From contig JABANP010000675.1 of the NCBI GenBank assembly GCA_013115135.1, positions 1 to 23,241 on the forward strand: 23,241 nucleotides of DNA, read 5' to 3'. The notes under the pieces were generated by a model, which saw nothing but the letters and a program-made list of their open reading frames with translations, did not search any database and was not told where the DNA came from. A program made the position numbers and the translations under genes. Positions 20,357 through 23,241 of this stretch are shown here, in pieces; within the stretch, counting starts at the first letter, position 1; each line of letters begins with the position of its first letter. This DNA is from Perkinsus olseni (lineage: Eukaryota > Perkinsozoa > Perkinsida > Perkinsidae).

Positions 20357-20410
20357 CGCTACTTTTAGACATATGTGACGCCGCGGCGTCACATATGTCT
20401 AAAAGTAGCG
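20357..20410. repeat. Perfect 54-bp palindrome
   Basis: The left half, CGCTACTTTTAGACATATGT then GACGCCG, is followed without spacer by its exact reverse complement. It can extrude a 27-bp hairpin or cruciform. In the right arm only the central 36 bp (22942-22977) are palindromic. Confidence 0.9.
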
Positions 20411-20446
20411 CGCCGCCGGCTCCACCATCACTATCTACCCTTACCC

Positions 20447-20520
20447 CGATTCGAACCTGGGACCATCGTCATGCAAGCCGGGAGCTCTACCAATTCCGCT
20501 ATTACCATCGCCTACTACGA
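20447..20520 (-). other. tRNA-like segment with pol III A and B boxes (left arm)
   Basis: On the minus strand the A box TAGCGGAATTGG (20490-20501) and the B box GGTTCGAATCG (20447-20457) have tRNA-like spacing. Cloverleaf stems are broken (D, anticodon and T stems mismatch), so this is a tRNA-derived promoter relic rather than a working tRNA. Around the anticodon position it reads TTGCATG, recalling tRNA-Ala(TGC). Confidence 0.6.
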
Positions 20521-20605
20521 CCTAATAATCTCACCGCCGCCTCTATTGGTGAGTCACCAGTGGTGACGATCTAGCACTCCCCCACATCAGGTTGTCTCTG
20601 TGATC

Positions 20606-20990
20606 AAGACGCGCTCCGCCGCATCGCATCAGTCAACTGGGAGTGTTGGGTGAGACTGTGGTGTAAATTAGCCCGAGACCCGAAGACCAGCAGACATCGC
20701 CAGGATGTCCAACACACTTCGGGCCAGCGGCCAATACAACACCGCAGTCACATTGCCTGGCACGCAAGCACACAGGCAATGTCTCCCAGATAACTAACCA
20801 AGGGTAAAAGAAAAATTTCCTCGGAACCGGCCCGGAAGACCTTCTCACGCCGGGTTCCGCCTCATAACCACGAACGCAACATATCGTTGCTACCACTTTG
20901 GTCGATTACGGGGGCGCGCGAATAGCTCGCGCACAAACGATGCTTGCTACGCTTGCTTGAACTTGCTCCAGGCAAAGCCCGGACCTTCAC
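20606..20990. mobile_element. 385-bp insertion present only in the left arm
   Basis: The right arm lacks this block. TGATC occurs immediately before (20601-20605) and after it (20991-20995), as expected of a 5-bp target duplication. There is no clear terminal inverted repeat. The content includes GGGGGCGCGCGAATAGCTCG-type short palindromes. The class is unknown. Confidence 0.65.
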
Positions 20991-21412
20991 TGATCCCAGT
21001 GCCTAGAGGCTCCAAACATGAATGGAGCCAAGTTGAATAGGTTGGGTATCGCATGGGCGGTACTTTGTCGGAGCTCAGAAGGAGTCTTACAGGTGAGTAG
21101 GTTAGCAGCTCAAGCTGGTATTCCAGAGGCCGTGGGTTCATTTCCTTCGATAAACATTTGCGTGTCGTCAGTTTCATATGTACGAACCACTATTGGACGA
21201 ATGAATTTTTTTCGAAAAGATCGTGGCCGAATAGATCACAACGAGCCTATCAAATAATCGTGTACGAAACCAGTTATGGATGAAAAAATCGTGACCGAAA
21301 CATACACTTTTTCGATGTACGAAAAGATCATGAATGAACCGAAATTTGTACGAAACAATCTTGGATCGAAGCTGCAGTGGACCAATCGATCATGGACGAA
21401 TCGCGGTACACC

Positions 21413-21843
21413 CAATAAGTCTTATAACTTCACCTACTTCACAGTCTTATACAGACTTACACAGCGTCTAGGCTACGCAGCTAACACATATAGAGACAGA
21501 CAAGATACTCAGAGACAATGACACAGATCAATATCAACGCAGATCGGTACTCGGAATCGCCACAGAATGACGCGCTCGCCACTTAATAGTCAAACTGCGC
21601 AAAGTCTCCCAACAAAACTCCCCCGGGATAGGGAATACATTCCCTATATGGTAGCAAAAACGCGCAGTAGCCGACGCAAAATAATACAATACAAAAATCA
21701 ATAATCAAGAAGCACTTCAGGACTCACACTTAACGAGTAAGGGCTCATGATTACTCAGTGCAGTCAACAGTAACTTCATACAGAAAAAACTCACTTACTG
21801 AGGAGTCAACTATGGCTCCTCTCAATCCTCATCACAGACCTCG
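21413..21843. other. Foldback loop, non-coding part
   Basis: On the minus strand this follows the stop of the BEL/Pao reading. It is AT-rich with no ORF, and has a 9-bp inverted repeat ATAGGGAAT/ATTCCCTAT at 21628-21647. It could be the 3' untranslated part or LTR of the captured retroelement; no termini were identified. Confidence 0.4.
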
Positions 21844-22269
21844 TCAACTCACAATACTCCACTTAGCGAATTTCTCTTTATCAAAGAGACCCCCTCGTGC
21901 AACCACACGTATACCCTCTGGTGAACGCACATCAACACCCCAGGCAAACTGGCTTGCGTCAACATAAACTAGCAAGCTTTTACAGTCCACCGACCGAGGA
22001 ATTTTAGTAGTCTCCGCAGCCTTCTGGACAACCTTCATCCAGTCAGCAGCCTCAGTACACAGGTCCTTAGGTAGGGTAGTATCCCAGTCATAGACAGCAA
22101 TTTTACGCATAATCAGTCGACCTTCCATACTCAACTCTGATGAAATCCCCAAGGGGTCATAGAGAGAGTTCAGCATAGCCAACGCTGATCTTCTTGTAGC
22201 GGGGGGTACCGACGGAGCTTGAAACCCAACCTTCAGGTCATCTTCTTCTGCACCCAGCCAGACAACACG
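21844..22269 (-). pseudogene. BEL/Pao retrotransposon pol fragment inside the foldback loop
   Basis: The minus-strand frame encodes the part of pol after the reverse-transcriptase palm, as in the Pao/A17 region. LNSLYDPLG is the family hallmark, followed by ADWMKVVQ, and then the start of RNase H with LLVYVDASQFAWGVD carrying its first acidic residue. The frame stops after KEKFAKWSIVS, where intact elements continue into RNase H. Upstream, the open frame runs on into the repeat arm (to 22305), so its first dozen residues are arm-encoded. It is a captured fragment and not functional. Confidence 0.8.
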
Positions 22270-22825
22270 GGTGTACCGCGATTCGTCCATGATCGATTGG
22301 TCCACTGCAGCTTCGATCCAAGATTGTTTCGTACAAATTTCGGTTCATTCATGATCTTTTCGTTCATCGAAAAGGTGTATGTTTCGGTCACGATTTTTTC
22401 ATCCATAACCGGTTTCGTACACGATTATTTCGTCCATGGGCGGTTGATCCAAAGATATGCTCATTTTGATCTATTCAACCACGATCTTTTCGAAAAAAAT
22501 TCATTCGTCCAATAGTGGTTCGTACATATGAAACTGACGACACGCAAATGTTTATCGGAGGAAATGAACCCACGACCTCGGGAATACGAGCATGAGCTGT
22601 AAACCTACTCACCTGTAAGACTACTGAATTCCGGCAACGTACCGCCCATGCGATACCCAACCTATTCAACTTGGCTCCATTCATGTTTGGAGCCTCTAGG
22701 CACTGGGATCACCACACAGACAACCTGATGTGGGGGTGCTAGATCGTCACCACTGGTGACTCACCAGGAGAGGCGGCGGTGAGATTATTACTAATAATTT
22801 ATTAGGTCGTAGTAGGTGATGGTAA

Positions 22826-22880
22826 TAGCGGAATTGGTAGAGCTCCCGGCTTGCATGACGGTGGTCCCAGGTTCGAATCT
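22826..22880 (+). other. tRNA-like segment with pol III A and B boxes (right arm)
   Basis: The A box TAGCGGAATTGG (22826-22837) and B box GGTTCGAATCT (22870-22880) are in the arrangement seen in the left arm. CCCAG and CTGGG surround the B box, but with an 8-base loop, so the T arm is one base off standard. It is a relic, probably transcribable by pol III in principle. Confidence 0.6.
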
Positions 22881-22941
22881 GGGTGGAGGCAGATGACAGT
22901 GGTGGCACTGGTGGAGCCGGCGGCGCAGCCGCATGTGCCAC

Positions 22942-22977
22942 TAGACATATGTGACGCCGCGGCGTCACATATGTCTA
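22942..22977. repeat. 36-bp palindrome in the right arm
   Basis: This has the same central palindrome as 20357-20410 (AGACATATGTGACGCCG plus its complement). One flank is replaced by unrelated bases, so the palindrome is shorter. Confidence 0.85.
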
Positions 22978-23241
22978 AAAGTAGCGTGGTCGAAACTCAC
23001 GTGTACGAAAGGCTTGTACGAAAAGCCCTGGACGAAAGAAGCGGAGTTAGAGCATGATTGGATGAGACGGCGTGGATGAAAGAATCATGTACGTAAGACC
23101 CGTGGACGGAAGAGGTGTGTATAAAAGAGGATGGACAGAAGTAACATGGACGAAACAAGCAGGCTGAACCCTACCATGGACGAAACAATCGTGGACGAAA
23201 CCTACAATGTATGAAACAGCGATGTATGAATGGAGGTTCCC

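Larger units (their letters stand above)
20102..21412 (+). repeat. Left arm of the foldback-like element
   Basis: The outer part (20110-20360) is a series of 13-17 bp units of the form TTTCGTCCATG or TTTCGTACATG. It is followed by a palindrome, a tRNA-like segment, an inserted block (20606-20990), a second tRNA-like segment (about 21105-21155) and an inner run of units in the opposite orientation (about 21175-21405; GTACGAAA, GGACGAAT), spaced mostly 15-16 bp apart. The open frames here are by-products of this repetition. Confidence 0.8.
20102..23241. mobile_element. Foldback-like element with arms of about 1 kb in inverted orientation
   Basis: The sequence from 20102 inward to 21412 is closely matched by the reverse complement of 23241 inward to 22270. 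The two arms flank an 857-base loop (21413-22269). Long inverted arms built from many short degenerate subrepeats are typical of foldback (FB-type) transposons. No transposase is visible. The right boundary is unknown because the match reaches the last base of the window. Internal differences between arms include one insertion with flanking 5-bp repeats. Confidence 0.8.
22270..23241 (-). repeat. Right arm of the foldback-like element
   Basis: This is the reverse complement of the left arm without the 385-bp insertion. It has small private insertions, for example about 14 bp near 22785-22805 and about 23 bp near 22440-22462, and a different flank on one side of the palindrome. Confidence 0.8.

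Noticed and set aside
20110..20360. CRISPR-like spaced short repeats
   Set aside because: Units are degenerate and only 13-17 bp, spacers are a few bases, and the context is a eukaryotic transposon arm.
21018..21521. Plus-strand ORFs in the foldback arm with repeated Asn-Glu-Lys pattern
   Set aside because: They arise from the 15-16 bp subrepeats, have no domain, and differ between the arms.

Overview
The window reads as nuclear DNA of a microbial eukaryote. Genes are cut by many short GT-AG introns (mostly 40-60 nt, one GC-AG). Transposon relics are abundant, and there is no bacterial gene organisation or Shine-Dalgarno pattern. Short introns, tight same-strand gene packing, a tocopherol-methyltransferase-like gene and pepsin-like proteases would suit an alveolate such as Perkinsus. 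That organism call is inference; no rRNA or other decisive marker is present. All exon models were built by hand from reading frame, splice-site quality and intron phase.

Left part (1-11.3 kb): a one-directional minus-strand cluster. From left to right it holds an unrecognised basic-protein exon (261-385), a complete 10-exon methyltransferase (588-2474), the 3' end of a helical protein gene (2538-2828), an unrecognised gene (3195 to about 4355), a five-exon hydrophobic/basic protein (4412-5887), a four-exon small helical protein (6180-6775) and an about 18-exon coiled-coil protein (7427-11331). The gap between coding ends can be as small as 63 bp.

Middle (11.1-18.7 kb): two copies of a pepsin-like aspartic protease (11546-12666 and 15509-16637). 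Both are frame-broken and both lie in one segmental duplication that also carried exon 1 of the coiled-coil gene. Between them lies a decayed non-LTR reverse transcriptase (about 12.8-15.1 kb) split by two foreign segments. Further right are a Ser/Arg-rich minus-strand gene (16949-17742) and, divergently, the C-terminal half of a serine carboxypeptidase (17846-18728).

Right part (18.9-23.2 kb): mobile DNA. A 1,009-bp non-autonomous hAT-like element (18968-19976) has a 13-bp identical terminal inverted repeat and a perfect 8-bp target duplication. It is followed by a foldback-like structure from 20102 to the end of the window, with two arms of about 1 kb in inverted orientation. The arms contain short degenerate subrepeats, a long perfect palindrome and tRNA-like A/B boxes, and they flank a loop carrying a BEL/Pao retrotransposon fragment. 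One arm has its own 385-bp insertion flanked by 5-bp repeats. The right arm runs to the last base, so the window probably stops inside, or at the edge of, this structure.

Most notable: the foldback-like element; a 13-16 bp motif shared by three short introns of two unrelated genes, which suggests introner-like elements; and a possible 15-nt intron in the coiled-coil gene.
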